Of a stretch of DNA of 64,000 nt, positions 51,594 through 61,259 are shown piece after piece (positions within the stretch are counted from its first letter, which is position 1; the number at the start of each line of letters is the position of its first letter). The translations under genes were made by a program, and so were the position numbers. The stretch is from the NCBI RefSeq assembly GCF_003855395.1, contig NZ_CP034015.1, positions 4,288,001-4,352,000 on the forward strand, written 5' to 3'. The stretch is from Shewanella livingstonensis. GTDB lineage: Bacteria > Pseudomonadota > Gammaproteobacteria > Enterobacterales > Shewanellaceae. Under the pieces are notes generated by a model, which ran no database searches, was not told the DNA's origin, and worked only from the letters and a program-made list of their open reading frames with translations.

Positions 51594-52760
51594 TTAGTTC
51601 CTCCCTTCGCGAACACGATCTTCGCGGCTGAGACGACCATCAGACGGCATACTAGTAATAGGCGTGTTCACACCGCTACTAGACACAGAGTTGATGTGAC
51701 GCTCGACCTCAGGTTCTACTTGATTGCGCAGACTCTTAGAAGAGTCCATCAGCTTATCCAAAGGTAAATACATCAGATTACCACTACTCTTAGTGTCGAT
51801 AAGCACTTTATTAGTATCAGCCAACACAGATTGCATTGCATCTATGTATAAACGATTTCTGGTTACACCAGGAGCAGCTTTATACTCTGGTAATAACTTT
51901 TCAAATCGAGCGACTTTACCTCTAGCTTCAAGCACTTCACGCTCTTTATAAGCATTAGATTGTTGTGCCATGCGTTCAACAGTACCACGCGCTTTGGGTT
52001 CTATTTCACGAGCATAAGCTTCAGCTTCGCGAATAAAGCGCTGTTCATCTTCCTGAGCAGAAATAGCATCATCAAATGCATCTTTCACTTCTTCTGGAGG
52101 ACGCGCTGGTAAAAAGTTAACGTCACGAATTTGTAAGCCTAGTTTATACGGCTCAATAATACGTTCTAACTCGGTCCATGTATCACGACGAATAGCATCA
52201 CGACCTGTGGTCAAAATGTCATCCATACGATTATGGCCGATAACATAACGTAACGCACTATCGGTAGCTTCACGTAAGCTTGAGTTGGCATCAACCGCAC
52301 TGAATAAATATGAATATGCATCTGACACGCTATATTGAACCACAAGTTCAACATTGACGATATTTTCATCAGATGTCAGCATTCTGCCAGACGCAGGAAT
52401 CGAACGGAACGTTTCCACATCGACAGTTGTCACTTCATCAATAAACGTGGCTTTCCAATGTAAACCGGAACTCACTTCACCAATATGCTGACCAAAACGG
52501 AGTAACACACCACGCTCAGCTTCTTTAACTGTGTATAAACCAGATAACGCCCAAATAATTAAGGCAATAACGGCAATCACAATCAATAAAGATGAATTAA
52601 ACGGCTGGCCTGAACCTGAGGCGCTATTACCGCCCTTGCCGCCGAAACGTTTTGATAGGTTACGAAATACTTCGTCAAGATCTGGTGGCCCTTTATCGTT
52701 ACCACTTTTATTTCCCCAAGGGTCTTTTTTCCCCTTGTTACCGGGCTCATTCCAAGCCAT
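51594..52760 (-). CDS. hflK: FtsH protease regulator HflK
   Basis: 388-residue partner of HflC. A Gly/Lys/Asp-rich cytoplasmic start (MAWNEPGNKGKKDPWG) precedes one membrane helix near residue 60. The SPFH domain follows, then a coiled coil (EIEPKARGTVERMAQQ). Works at the inner membrane. Next to hflX in the conserved order. Confidence 0.95.
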   Translation of the reverse strand: MAWNEPGNKGKKDPWGNKSGNDKGPPDLDEVFRNLSKRFGGKGGNSASGSGQPFNSSLLIVIAVIALIIWALSGLYTVKEAERGVLLRFGQHIGEVSSGLHWKATFIDEVTTVDVETFRSIPASGRMLTSDENIVNVELVVQYSVSDAYSYLFSAVDANSSLREATDSALRYVIGHNRMDDILTTGRDAIRRDTWTELERIIEPYKLGLQIRDVNFLPARPPEEVKDAFDDAISAQEDEQRFIREAEAYAREIEPKARGTVERMAQQSNAYKEREVLEARGKVARFEKLLPEYKAAPGVTRNRLYIDAMQSVLADTNKVLIDTKSSGNLMYLPLDKLMDSSKSLRNQVEPEVERHINSVSSSGVNTPITSMPSDGRLSREDRVREGRN

Positions 52761-52793
52761 TTAGCACTCCATAATTGGATGAAATAAATGAGA

Positions 52794-54101
52794 TTAACAA
52801 GAAACGTCTACTTCTGAAGATTCAAAAATAAATGTCTCTAATTCCCCCTGACTCTGTTTAGCTAATCGGCGCCAATCGGCATCCGATAAACGAACAGACA
52901 AAATACAGTTCCCCAGATCGTCATACTCTTTCTGCTGTATTGCATCCAGTCGATAAAACTGGCCAAGATAATGTCCTGCTGATGCAGGTATTTTCAATGT
53001 AAGCTCGCAAATCACTTGACCGATTAACTCGGTTATCGCTTTAAGCAGCAAATCAAATCCAATGCGTTTTTGCGCAGAGACCCAAACCCTTTCAGGTTTA
53101 CCATCTTCTCCGTAATCAATACGGGGCGCGAAATCTTCAAGTAAATCAATTTTATTACACACAATCAGTTGAGTGATTTCATCTGCATCAATTTCTTTCA
53201 GTACTTTTTGTACTTGATCAAAATTTTCAGTCATATTGTCATCAGCACAATCAACGACATGTAAAAGAATTTCTGCTTGTCGAGTTTCTTGTAATGTGGC
53301 TTTAAATGCAGCGACGAGATCATGAGGTAAATGACGAATAAACCCTACTGTATCGGCTAAAATCACCGCACCATCAGGTAACGATAATTTACGCAATGTT
53401 GGATCTAATGTTGCAAACAACTGATCGGCAGCATAAACGTCCGATGACGTTAACGCATTAAATAGTGTCGATTTACCCGCATTGGTATAGCCCACTAAAG
53501 ACACTGTCGCTAAGTCGCTACGCTTACGAGCTCGACGGCTTTGCTCACGCTGTTTATCTACTTTATCAAGACGACGATTAATATTCTTAATCCTGCCTCG
53601 TAATAAACGTCGGTCTGTTTCAAGCTGGGTCTCACCCGGCCCTCGCATCCCGATACCGCCTTTTTGGCGCTCTAAATGAGTCCAACCACGAATTAGGCGC
53701 GTCGACATGTGGCGCAATTGCGCTAGCTCCACTTGCAACTTACCTTCATGAGTTCTCGCTCGTTGAGCAAAAATATCAAGAATTAACGTAGTTCGATCTA
53801 ATACTCGACACTGACATACCAACTCAAGATTACGCTCTTGAGCAGGACTCAATGCATGATTAAAAATCACTACATTGGCCTCAGTAGCAGCGACCATAGC
53901 AGCAAGTTCTTCTGCTTTGCCGGTACCAATAAAAAACTTACGATCCGGCGAGCGCCTGCTGCCAGTAATCACTCCAACAGAGCGAGCACCAGCAGATTCA
54001 ACTAACAACTGCAACTCAACAAGATCTTCCCGACGTTCTTCGTCAGAAAACTCTATATGAACCAATACCGCTGTTTCACCTGCTTCATAACGATCAAACA
54101 A
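52794..54101 (-). CDS. hflX: GTPase HflX
   Basis: 435-residue ribosome-associated GTPase that splits stalled ribosomes. The N-terminal HflX domain (GTGKAEELA, HALSPAQERNLE) is followed by the G domain with GYTNAGKSTLFNAL and DTVGFIRHLP. The start is TTG: its MFDRYEAG is the family start and follows AAGGA by 9 bases. Confidence 0.95.
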   Translation of the reverse strand: MFDRYEAGETAVLVHIEFSDEERREDLVELQLLVESAGARSVGVITGSRRSPDRKFFIGTGKAEELAAMVAATEANVVIFNHALSPAQERNLELVCQCRVLDRTTLILDIFAQRARTHEGKLQVELAQLRHMSTRLIRGWTHLERQKGGIGMRGPGETQLETDRRLLRGRIKNINRRLDKVDKQREQSRRARKRSDLATVSLVGYTNAGKSTLFNALTSSDVYAADQLFATLDPTLRKLSLPDGAVILADTVGFIRHLPHDLVAAFKATLQETRQAEILLHVVDCADDNMTENFDQVQKVLKEIDADEITQLIVCNKIDLLEDFAPRIDYGEDGKPERVWVSAQKRIGFDLLLKAITELIGQVICELTLKIPASAGHYLGQFYRLDAIQQKEYDDLGNCILSVRLSDADWRRLAKQSQGELETFIFESSEVDVSC

Positions 54102-54121
54102 AAATTGTATTCCTTCTCAAA

Positions 54122-54379
54122 TTATTCAGCATCGCTTTCTTCACCATGGGCAGTACCCTGGTGAGCTGTAACGTTAAATGGGCGTGCTGGTACAACGGTT
54201 GAAATAGCGTGCTTGTAAACCATTTGGCTTACAGTATTTTTCAACAAGATAACAAATTGATCGAATGACTCAACTTGACCTTGTAATTTAATACCATTCA
54301 CTAAATAGATAGAGACTGGTACACGCTCTCGACGCAATGCGTTCAAAAATGGGTCTTGTAAAGATTGCCCCTTAGCCAT
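54122..54379 (-). CDS. hfq: RNA chaperone Hfq
   Basis: 85-residue Sm-like hexameric protein that pairs small RNAs with mRNAs. [20 protein letters not shown] and the Sm2 motif [10 protein letters not shown] are intact; the acidic tail is short (HGEESDAE). The C-terminal tail is shorter than in E. coli (102 residues). Sits between miaA and hflX. Confidence 0.97.
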   Translation of the reverse strand: MAKGQSLQDPFLNALRRERVPVSIYLVNGIKLQGQVESFDQFVILLKNTVSQMVYKHAISTVVPARPFNVTAHQGTAHGEESDAE

Positions 54380-54461
54380 TTCAATTTCCTTTTTTATTTT
54401 AAAATATGTTGAATTAAGTTTTATTGTTTAGTTTTAGTATTATACAGCAACAGCTAATAAG

Positions 54462-55388
54462 CTAGCGGCTTTGTCGCATAAGCGTAACTAAATTCCCTTC
54501 TACACCACTTTCGAGCCACTGTAATTCAGGCCAACTCCTCAACCATGTTAATTGACGTTTGGCCAATTGCCTAGTGGCTGCGGTAGCTTTTTCGACCATA
54601 GTCGCATGATCAAATTCTTTATCTAGGTATTGCCAACATTGCCTGTAACCAACACAACGCATTGAAGGCATGTCTAAATCTAAGTCCCCACGCGCCTTTA
54701 AGCGTGATACCTCATCGATAAAGCCTTGCTCAAGCATGATAGTAAATCGCTTAGCAATTAATTCATGTAATACTTTTCGATCGTTAGGTGCAATAGCAAA
54801 TTGCACTACATCATACGGCAAAGCGACTGATTTAGTTTGCGTCAATTCAGTCATTGTTTTACCACTGATCCGATAAACCTCTAATGCCCGCGACAATCGT
54901 TGTGGATCGTTAGGATGAATTCTTGCTCCAGCAACCGGATCTATTTCACACAATTGCTGGTGTAATGCATCCCAACCATCAGTTTGAGCTTGCGCTAATA
55001 TTTGCTGCCTAATACCTTCATCTGCACTGGGTAAGGGCGATAAACCTTCCAACAATGCCTTAAAGTACATCATGGTGCCACCTACGAGTAAAGGTGTCTT
55101 ACCACGGCTAATAATGTCTTCGATAGCCAATAATGCGTCACGACGAAAATCTGCCGCTGAATAACTTTCGCTAGGATCCAGAATATCAATTAATTTGTGC
55201 GGCGCCATTTCCAGCTCTTGCACAGTAGGTTTAGCAGAACCTATATCCATTTGGCGATAGATAAGCGCTGAATCTACAGAGATAATTTCGCAATTATGCT
55301 TCGTTGCCATTTCAATGGCTAATGCGGTTTTGCCTGAGGCTGTCGGCCCCATTAAAAAAATCACTTTCGGCTTATCGACACTATTCAC
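54462..55388 (-). CDS. miaA: tRNA dimethylallyltransferase
   Basis: Adds isopentenyl to A37 of tRNAs reading UNN codons. 308 residues with P-loop [27 protein letters not shown] and the insertion domain. It overlaps mutL closely (1-bp gap) and precedes hfq. Confidence 0.96.
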   Translation of the reverse strand: MNSVDKPKVIFLMGPTASGKTALAIEMATKHNCEIISVDSALIYRQMDIGSAKPTVQELEMAPHKLIDILDPSESYSAADFRRDALLAIEDIISRGKTPLLVGGTMMYFKALLEGLSPLPSADEGIRQQILAQAQTDGWDALHQQLCEIDPVAGARIHPNDPQRLSRALEVYRISGKTMTELTQTKSVALPYDVVQFAIAPNDRKVLHELIAKRFTIMLEQGFIDEVSRLKARGDLDLDMPSMRCVGYRQCWQYLDKEFDHATMVEKATAATRQLAKRQLTWLRSWPELQWLESGVEGNLVTLMRQSR

Positions 55389-55389
55389 G

Positions 55390-57252
55390 TTAATTATCTT
55401 TCATCCAATTTTGCCAAGGTAATATATGTTCCTGGTCGTAACAAGTTTGCTTCGATTCATCGTCAAGAGAACAAAATTGCTGCCATAAAGCTTGGACTGG
55501 CTCAAATTGCGATAAACTTTGTTGCGCCAGCCAGCCTACAATAGCACCATCTGTTGGTTGCTCTAATTGTATCCACTGCAATAATTCTGGGATCACAATA
55601 GCAAGTTGGCTTTCCCTCAAATATGGGGGCACTTTTTTAATAATCAACTGCTGGAAGCGAATTGTTAATTCAATACCCATTTGGCGCAGTAATTGATCAC
55701 GAACGACTAAGGTTTCTGTCCAATCTATATCTGCTGCTATAGAAACTGGCATTAATAAGGGTTGCGACACTAGACCATTAGCAAATTTGATTTCAATTTG
55801 ATGCTTTCTTACTGCTAATAACACCTTTTTTATTGGCAGTAATGATAGCTTATCATCTTTACAGATCACCCAATGCTCTCCCGCTAATAAGGGCGGCATG
55901 ACAAGTTGAGTAGCAACTTCATTAACATATGATATCGCGTCATTCATTGGAGTGTGCAACAACTGCCCATAACTAACAATGGCCGTTTTAGTATTCACAG
56001 AAGATAATGCAACAGCAGGCTTTTTATCATAACTAGGCTTAATTGCAGCTGAATAGCCACCAGATAAGCTATTATTCTTTCCCGGCACATGCATTGAGCC
56101 AAATGGACTAACACTGTTAATGGCTTTACTAGCGTCACGGTTAAGTGTGAAATCATCTTCAGTCGCATCGACAATATTATCTTCATGCATCAATGTTGGC
56201 TTGTTGTGCATTAGCGCAACATGTTCATGATGGTCTAATTCGTCAACTAAAGGCAACAATGGTATTTGTTCTAGCGCTGACTGCACCGCCTGTAAAATAA
56301 AGTCATGTACATAACGTGATTGATGAAAGCGCACTTCGTGCTTAGCGGGATGCACATTGACATCAACTTGATGTGGATCAAGTGATAACATCAGCACATA
56401 TCCCGGCTGATGTTCAATACCATATTCAGCAAAGGCTTGTTTTACGGCATGGTTAACTAATCTATCTCGAATTAAGCGCCCATTAACATAAAAGAAATTA
56501 GTGTCTATGATGACAGTATCTTGTGGTGACTGTAAGTAACCGCTTAATGACAAACCTTCATGTTCACAGGCAATACTCAACGCTTGCTCAGCAAAAGCTC
56601 TACCGCAAATTTGCGCCAACCGTTGTTGAGTTTGAATCTCGGTGTTAGCTGGCCGATACTGACGCACTAATTTACCGTTATGTGTCAGAGTGAAATGAGT
56701 GTCACTTCGAACAATCGCAATCCGTTTTAACCACTCATCAATATGGGTAAATTCAGTTTTGTCACTTTTTAAAAAGCGGCGTCTGGCAGGAGTATTAAAA
56801 AATAAATCCACCACTTCAATTGTCGAGCCTTGAGGATGTGCGGCAGGTGTAACTTTGACATCCATTTGCGAACCTTCAGCATAAGCCTGCCAAGCTTCAG
56901 ATTGCTCAGCGGTTTTTGAGGTTAATGTTAACCGCGATACCGAACTTATACTGGCTAAGGCTTCACCACGAAACCCAAAGCTTAAAATAGCTTCAAGATC
57001 GTCTAGTGTATGTACTTTTGAGGTAGCATGACGCGATAACGCCAATGCTAACTCATCTTTAGGTATACCCGCACCGTTGTCACGGATACGAATAAGCTTG
57101 CTGCCGCCTTTATCGATATCAATATCGACTCTGGTCGCGCCAGCGTCAAGACAGTTTTCAACCAGCTCTTTAACCACAGATGCCGGGCGTTCAACCACCT
57201 CGCCTGCTGCGATTTGGTTTGCTAGTTGAGGCGGTAACAGTTGAATGGTCAT
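55390..57252 (-). CDS. mutL: DNA mismatch repair protein MutL
   Basis: 620-residue GHKL ATPase that couples MutS to MutH or other nucleases. ATPase blocks [27 protein letters not shown] and [14 protein letters not shown] are present. The N-terminal domain runs to about 335; then comes a variable linker and a C-terminal dimerisation domain (from about 430). No DQHA endonuclease motif is seen, as expected for a MutH-type species. Confidence 0.96.
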   Translation of the reverse strand: MTIQLLPPQLANQIAAGEVVERPASVVKELVENCLDAGATRVDIDIDKGGSKLIRIRDNGAGIPKDELALALSRHATSKVHTLDDLEAILSFGFRGEALASISSVSRLTLTSKTAEQSEAWQAYAEGSQMDVKVTPAAHPQGSTIEVVDLFFNTPARRRFLKSDKTEFTHIDEWLKRIAIVRSDTHFTLTHNGKLVRQYRPANTEIQTQQRLAQICGRAFAEQALSIACEHEGLSLSGYLQSPQDTVIIDTNFFYVNGRLIRDRLVNHAVKQAFAEYGIEHQPGYVLMLSLDPHQVDVNVHPAKHEVRFHQSRYVHDFILQAVQSALEQIPLLPLVDELDHHEHVALMHNKPTLMHEDNIVDATEDDFTLNRDASKAINSVSPFGSMHVPGKNNSLSGGYSAAIKPSYDKKPAVALSSVNTKTAIVSYGQLLHTPMNDAISYVNEVATQLVMPPLLAGEHWVICKDDKLSLLPIKKVLLAVRKHQIEIKFANGLVSQPLLMPVSIAADIDWTETLVVRDQLLRQMGIELTIRFQQLIIKKVPPYLRESQLAIVIPELLQWIQLEQPTDGAIVGWLAQQSLSQFEPVQALWQQFCSLDDESKQTCYDQEHILPWQNWMKDN

Positions 57253-57253
57253 C

Positions 57254-58582
57254 TTATGCCCCAGGGATCACAAGTGTTTGTCCGATACGAACAACGTCTG
57301 ATTTAAGATTATTCACCCGTTTAAGACTGTTAACCGACACACTGTAACGCTGCGCGATAATGGATAAAGATTCGCCGCGTTTAACACTGTGTTTAGTACT
57401 TGATGATTTAGCCAGTAAAGTATCTGCGGGCGGATTACTCTGAAAATAACGAAGTACACCTTTATAGATAGCATTGGCCAGTTTTTCCTGATGATTGCCA
57501 TTGGACAATAACCGTTCTTCGCCTGGATTAGAAATAAAGCCAGTTTCAACCAAAATAGACGGAATATCAGGAGATTTCAGTACTGCAAAACTGGCTGATT
57601 CAGGCTTTCTTTTGTGCAAATGAGTAATAGAATCTAAATCACGTAGAATATCGCCTGCGATAGAATGACTTATCGCCATAGAACTGTTCATCGACATGTC
57701 GAGTAACGTCATGGCTAAATATTGTTCATTATCGGTATTTTGAATGATCTCACCAGCACCGCCTAACAACTCTGAGTGTTTCTCTTTTTGCTCTAACCAA
57801 CGACCAATTTCACTGTTGGCTCGACGCATTGAAAGCACCCAAACAGAAGCACCGTTAGGTTGTGGTGACGTAAAGGCATCTGCATGGATAGATATCAGTA
57901 AATCTGCTTTACTATTTCGCGCCAGCTCAGAGCGTTTATTCAAATTAACAAAATAATCGCCACTGCGTGTCATTACCGCGCGCATACCCGGAGTTGAATC
58001 GACTTTACGCGCCAGACGCTTAGCAATTTCAAGCACTACACGTTTCTCATGCATGCCAGAGGGCCCAATCGATCCAGGGTCTTCCCCGCCATGGCCTGCA
58101 TCAATGGCAACCACAATATCTCTAGATGACTGATTAGCAGATCGACGCACCGTTGGTTCAGCTGACGATCGACCATCTGTGTCTTCTAAATCAACCACAA
58201 GACGATTTCCATAAGGGGCTGTTGGAGGCAGAGTAAATAAACTTGATTTTACCGGTTTAGTTAAATCCATAACGAGACGCAATATGCCTTTTTTAGGCGG
58301 AGAGCTAAACCGTATTTTTTTAATAAACTTACTATTATTGGCTATTTTATCTAAATTAACCTTAGCGCCGGTATCTTGAATATCGACGACAAGGCGATGA
58401 GGGCCAGTTAAGGTAAAACTGTCATATTTGGGTACTTGAGTTAAATCAAATACCACTCGCGTCGATTCTGGGGCAGCCCAAATACGCACGCTATCAAGTT
58501 GATTAGCCGCAACAGCTAGGTTAGGCAGCAAAAACAACAGCATGAAAACTACACGGGTCAAAAACATATTTTTTAAAATCAT
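57254..58582 (-). CDS. amiB: N-acetylmuramoyl-L-alanine amidase with AMIN and LysM domains
   Basis: 442-residue periplasmic amidase that splits septal peptidoglycan. A signal peptide (ends LPNLAVAA) is followed by an AMIN domain (30-135) and Amidase_3 with VAIDAGHGGEDPG, HE...E and ISIHADAF. The single C-terminal LysM (about 395-441, KRGESLSIIAQRYSVS) differs from E. coli AmiB only in detail. Directly upstream of mutL. Confidence 0.94.
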   Translation of the reverse strand: MILKNMFLTRVVFMLLFLLPNLAVAANQLDSVRIWAAPESTRVVFDLTQVPKYDSFTLTGPHRLVVDIQDTGAKVNLDKIANNSKFIKKIRFSSPPKKGILRLVMDLTKPVKSSLFTLPPTAPYGNRLVVDLEDTDGRSSAEPTVRRSANQSSRDIVVAIDAGHGGEDPGSIGPSGMHEKRVVLEIAKRLARKVDSTPGMRAVMTRSGDYFVNLNKRSELARNSKADLLISIHADAFTSPQPNGASVWVLSMRRANSEIGRWLEQKEKHSELLGGAGEIIQNTDNEQYLAMTLLDMSMNSSMAISHSIAGDILRDLDSITHLHKRKPESASFAVLKSPDIPSILVETGFISNPGEERLLSNGNHQEKLANAIYKGVLRYFQSNPPADTLLAKSSSTKHSVKRGESLSIIAQRYSVSVNSLKRVNNLKSDVVRIGQTLVIPGA

Positions 58583-58588
58583 TATTAT

Positions 58589-59047
58589 TTATTTTATGTT
58601 ATCTAAAATTGCCTGCCCTGCAGGGGATAAGGCTTGTAATTCAATTTGTCTTTGAGATTCGTTATAACGCAAATGCAAATGGATATCAGCCTCAGGGAGT
58701 AATCCATGTCCGTTATCTGGCCATTCAACTAGACATACACTTCTGTCAGTAAAATAATCACGGATACCCATATACTCGAGCTCTTCTGGATCGGCTAATC
58801 GATAGAGATCAAAATGGTATACATCCATATCGTTAAACTCATAAGGTTCAACCAAGGTATAGGTCGGACTTTTCACCGCACCTTGATGGCCCAAACTTTG
58901 GATAACGCCTCGACTAAACGTCGTTTTACCTGCGCCTAAATCCCCCGTAAGGTAAAGCGTTAATGGCGGCACAATCCACTGCGCAATTTGTTGACCAAGA
59001 GCGACAGTAGCTTGTTCATTTTCAAGGATTTTAAGCAACGATGTCAT
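58589..59047 (-). CDS. tsaE: tRNA threonylcarbamoyladenosine ATPase TsaE
   Basis: 152-residue P-loop ATPase (GDLGAGKTTFSRG) that works with TsaB and TsaD on the t6A modification of ANN-decoding tRNAs. Conserved SPTYTLVEPY and HFDLYRLADPEELE blocks are present. First gene of the superoperon read here; the gene that commonly precedes it elsewhere (nnrD) is not seen. Confidence 0.95.
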   Translation of the reverse strand: MTSLLKILENEQATVALGQQIAQWIVPPLTLYLTGDLGAGKTTFSRGVIQSLGHQGAVKSPTYTLVEPYEFNDMDVYHFDLYRLADPEELEYMGIRDYFTDRSVCLVEWPDNGHGLLPEADIHLHLRYNESQRQIELQALSPAGQAILDNIK

Positions 59048-59144
59048 GTGTATAGTCAGCTTCCATAAAAAAGAGATACAAGAATACTAAATATACCAGA
59101 AGTTACCGGGGAACTCCCAATGTTATACGGTTATTTTTTGTTAA

Positions 59145-59175
59145 TAAAAAAAGCCAGCTACTGGGAATAGCTGGC
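59145..59175 (-). terminator. Terminator of the 154-residue gene
   Basis: GCCAGCTA (59153-59160) pairs with TAGCTGGC (59168-59175); the minus-strand tail is T7. It separates the gene from tsaE. Confidence 0.88.
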
Positions 59176-59218
59176 AAATTCACACTTCAGGAAGTTATGT
59201 CAAAGTTTCAAGGGTTGT

Positions 59219-59683
59219 TTAAATGTCATCCATACGAATTGTACTGTGAACTAAACGTTTCTGTTGAGTTTGTGCCACTCGGACTAAATCCATTAAGGCA
59301 CTTTTAATTTCATCAGTTGGGCTACTATTAGCTGTTTTTTCAAGTAAAGCGATTAAGCGATTTTCTAAGTCTAAATGCAGCTCAAGTACTTCGTCTTCTT
59401 TCATATTGGCAGGGAGTGAAGTTTCATTGCAACGCTTACTAAAATCTTCAAAAGTAATGTCTTTGTACCAAGTATTTAAGATTCTTGATGGTGCATCTTC
59501 AAGATAGCTTTCTAACGTTTCGTAAATATGTCTTTGGTGTTGTTGAAAATAGGTCAACATCATTTTCACTCGAGAAGAGTCAGCATTACGATCTAAGCGC
59601 TTATACAATTTCTCCATATCGAGATGGCAATTAGCGACATAATCAAGTAGTTCACTTAGCTGTTGGATCCGCATAACACTCAC
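59219..59683 (-). CDS. Hypothetical all-helical protein
   Basis: 154 residues, family not recognised. The sequence is predicted all-alpha with bundle-like pattern: LSELLDYVANCHLDMEKLYKRL, VKMMLTYFQQHQRHIYETLESYL, LELHLDLENRLIALLEKTA, LMDLVRVAQTQQKRLVHS. The His/Glu spacing resembles ferritin or hemerythrin-like bundles, but no complete metal set is identified. No signal or membrane segment. Own terminator follows. Promoter region 59684-59990 holds no other gene. Confidence 0.7.
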   Translation of the reverse strand: MSVMRIQQLSELLDYVANCHLDMEKLYKRLDRNADSSRVKMMLTYFQQHQRHIYETLESYLEDAPSRILNTWYKDITFEDFSKRCNETSLPANMKEDEVLELHLDLENRLIALLEKTANSSPTDEIKSALMDLVRVAQTQQKRLVHSTIRMDDI

Positions 59684-59990
59684 CTCGTTTAGAACATTAA
59701 CATCTTAGTAAAATTTATCTTAAGTTGATTATCGAAGATCGCGAGCTCAAATTACTTGAACTAGGTCATGTTTTTAATCCTCAAATTACTACTAATTTAG
59801 AGATTCATGAAGAAGTGAGTGATAGATCACTTGTTTTGTTGATTGCACAGTATTTTTCTTCCCATCAGCAGGCAATAAATAACAACTGAAGAAATTTTGA
59901 AAACTGATGTGACGCAGAAATTGGATTAACTCATGGGAATAGAGAGTAAATAAAGCATTTAAGCAGGCGTTTTTGAATTGAAGATTGATT
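59684..59990. other. Intergenic spacer between the 154-residue gene and the tRNA-derived array
   Basis: No gene is seen. It has a palindrome AGTGATAGATCACT (59817-59830) upstream of the 154-residue gene and an AT-rich remainder. No other feature could be supported. Confidence 0.5.
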
Positions 59991-60094
59991 TAGCGCGACC
60001 TTTATTTTCACAAAAAGAGGTTCGAACTAATGACGCTGTTATCTCTTTTAGCTTGACTGAGATATCGGCTCTTACAATTAACGCAACGGATCGC
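59991..60094 (-). pseudogene. Degenerate tRNA-Gly-derived unit (U1)
   Basis: It keeps the repeat-typical block GAGGTTCGAAC, a CTTACAATTAACGCAAC 5' part and GCGA/TCGC ends, but has no usable stems or anticodon. Most distal unit of the array relative to the promoter. The spacer beyond it (AACTTTGAAGCT) matches the one after U2, which marks both as copies of one unit. Confidence 0.6.
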
Positions 60095-60125
60095 AAATCG
60101 CAGCATTTAATAACTTTGAAGCTAT

Positions 60126-60201
60126 AAATTTTAAATTTTAAATTTTAAATTTTGGGATTTTGGGATTTTGGGATTTTGGGATTTTGGGATTTTGGGATTT
60201 T
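60126..60201. repeat. Compound microsatellite (AAATTTT)4 (GGGATTTT)6
   Basis: Four 7-bp units (60126-60153) run directly into six 8-bp units (60154-60201). The paralogous spacer after U2 (about 60650-60680) has only a single unexpanded version of this sequence (ATTTTAAAGTTTGGGATG), so the expansion is secondary. Confidence 0.85.
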
Positions 60202-60223
60202 GAAAAAATAATAGCGATTGCTA

Positions 60224-60486
60224 GGGCCTGTTGATCTTTGCTGGTTGAATTTTGTTCGAGTTAAAAACGTTTTAATCGAGGCGAATGGATTGATGCCTAG
60301 TCATCTAAGCAAAATGCATTCAACAAAGAGTAAAACGTTTTTAGCCGAACCCTTCGGGCAGCGTTTGTTGGCCATTTTTACTGTGTTATCGACTTTTTAT
60401 GTAGAATAACTACACCTCAAAGTCTCTGCCTTGTACAAATGGCCAACAATTCGCTGCAAAAATAACCTTGAAAGATCAACAGGCCC
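60224..60486. mobile_element. MITE-like element, 263 bp, 16-bp terminal inverted repeats, flanked by TA
   Basis: GGGCCTGTTGATCTTT at the left end is repeated inverted at the right end (60471-60486), with similarity extending inward. TA flanks both sides, a possible target duplication. Internal inverted pairs TAAAAACGTTTTA (60262-60274)/TAAAACGTTTTTA (60331-60343) and TTGTTGGCCATTT (60365-60377)/AAATGGCCAACAA (60437-60449) predict two large hairpins. No transposase gene is encoded. It interrupts the spacer between units U1 and U2. Confidence 0.75.
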
Positions 60487-60503
60487 TAACAAGAAAGGTG
60501 ATT

Positions 60504-60619
60504 TGAAGCGACTTTTCTTTTAACAAAGAGAGGTTCGAACTGATGACCGCTTTATGACGTCTAGCTTGGCAAGCAAAAAGGTATCGCATTTTCTAAGAGC
60601 GCAACTGAGCTAATGTTGC
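60504..60619 (-). pseudogene. Degenerate tRNA-Gly-derived unit (U2)
   Basis: It has the AAAGAGAGGTTCGAACTGATGACC block and a D-arm-like CAACTGAGCTAATG, but a scrambled middle (CGCTTTATGACGTCTAGCTTGGCAAGC). CCA is lost (TGAAGC instead of TGGAGC on the plus strand). Not functional as a tRNA by eye. Confidence 0.6.
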
Positions 60620-60709
60620 AAATCGCAAAATTTGATAACTTTGAAGCTGGAGATTTTAAAGTTTGGGATGTTGAAACAATAAGAGAGATTTGAAGTAAGA
60701 AAGGTGATT

Positions 60710-60803
60710 TGGAGCGACATATCAGGTTCGAACTGATGACCTATACCTTGGCAAAAAAGATTGGTATCAACTCTTACAATTAAGTCAACTGAGCTAATGT
60801 CGC
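60710..60803 (-). pseudogene. tRNA-Gly-like unit with loop insertions (U3)
   Basis: 94 nt including CCA. The acceptor (GCGACAT/ATGTCGC), T-stem (ATCAG/CTGAT with TTCGAAC), anticodon stem (ATACC/GGTAT) and a D-stem (GCTC/GAGT) are all kept. The D-loop has 17 nt instead of 8, and the anticodon loop is 15 nt (AATCTTTT before TTGCCAA) instead of 7. Probably a pseudogene; processing into a functional tRNA cannot be excluded. Confidence 0.65.
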
Positions 60804-60825
60804 AAATCAAAAAGCATCTGAAATT

Positions 60826-60936
60826 TGGAGCTATCTTTTCTAAATAAAGAGAAGTTCGAACTGATGACCTATACCTTTGCAAAAAAGATTGGTATCAACT
60901 CTTACAATTAACTCAACTGAGCTGAGCTAATGTCGC
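60826..60936 (-). pseudogene. Chimeric tRNA-Gly-like unit (U4)
   Basis: The 5' part matches U3 (same expanded loops, with an extra AGCTC in the D-arm). The 3' part matches the U6/U8 type (AAAGAGAAGTTCGAAC, no T-stem, acceptor lost). It looks like recombination between unit types. Confidence 0.6.
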
Positions 60937-60958
60937 AAATCAAAAAGCATCTGAAATT

Positions 60959-61034
60959 TGGAGCGACATATCAGGTTCGAACTGATGACCTATACCTTGG
61001 CAAGGTATCGCTCTACCAACTGAGCTAATGTCGC
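60959..61034 (-). tRNA. tRNA-Gly(GCC), copy 1
   Basis: 76 nt with encoded CCA. Acceptor GCGACAT/ATGTCGC, D-arm GCTCAGTTGGTAGAGC, anticodon stem ATACC/GGTAT around TTGCCAA (anticodon GCC), T-arm ATCAG-TTCGAAC-CTGAT, discriminator U73 as usual for tRNA-Gly. Identical to the copies at 61164 and 61368. The position between orn and tsaE matches the glyVXY cluster of E. coli. Confidence 0.93.
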
Positions 61035-61055
61035 ATATCAAAATTATCTAAAATT

Positions 61056-61150
61056 TGGAGCGAACTTTCTTTTAAACAAAGAGAGGTTCGAACCGATGAC
61101 GCTGTTATCTCTGTTAGCTTGGCAAGGTATTGCTCTAGCAACTCTCTAAC
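61056..61150 (-). pseudogene. Degenerate tRNA-Gly-derived unit (U6)
   Basis: 95 nt. Keeps CTTGCCAAG and the TTCGAACC block, but the T-stem does not pair and the acceptor 3' side is replaced by TTTGTTTAAAAGAAAG. Nearly identical to U8, which dates their duplication as recent. Confidence 0.65.
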
Positions 61151-61163
61151 ATCATCTGAAATT

Positions 61164-61239
61164 TGGAGCGACATATCAGGTTCGAACTGATGACCTATAC
61201 CTTGGCAAGGTATCGCTCTACCAACTGAGCTAATGTCGC
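61164..61239 (-). tRNA. tRNA-Gly(GCC), copy 2
   Basis: Identical in sequence to the copy at 60959-61034, 205 bp away. Intact cloverleaf with encoded CCA. Confidence 0.93.
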
Positions 61240-61259
61240 ATATCAAATTATCTAAAATT

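Noticed and set aside
60218..60409. 63-residue plus frame inside the MITE
   Set aside because: It lies within the inverted-repeat element, with no RBS or recognised homology; the sequence follows from the hairpin.
60610..60882. 90-residue minus frame
   Set aside because: It reads through U2-U4 tRNA-derived units.
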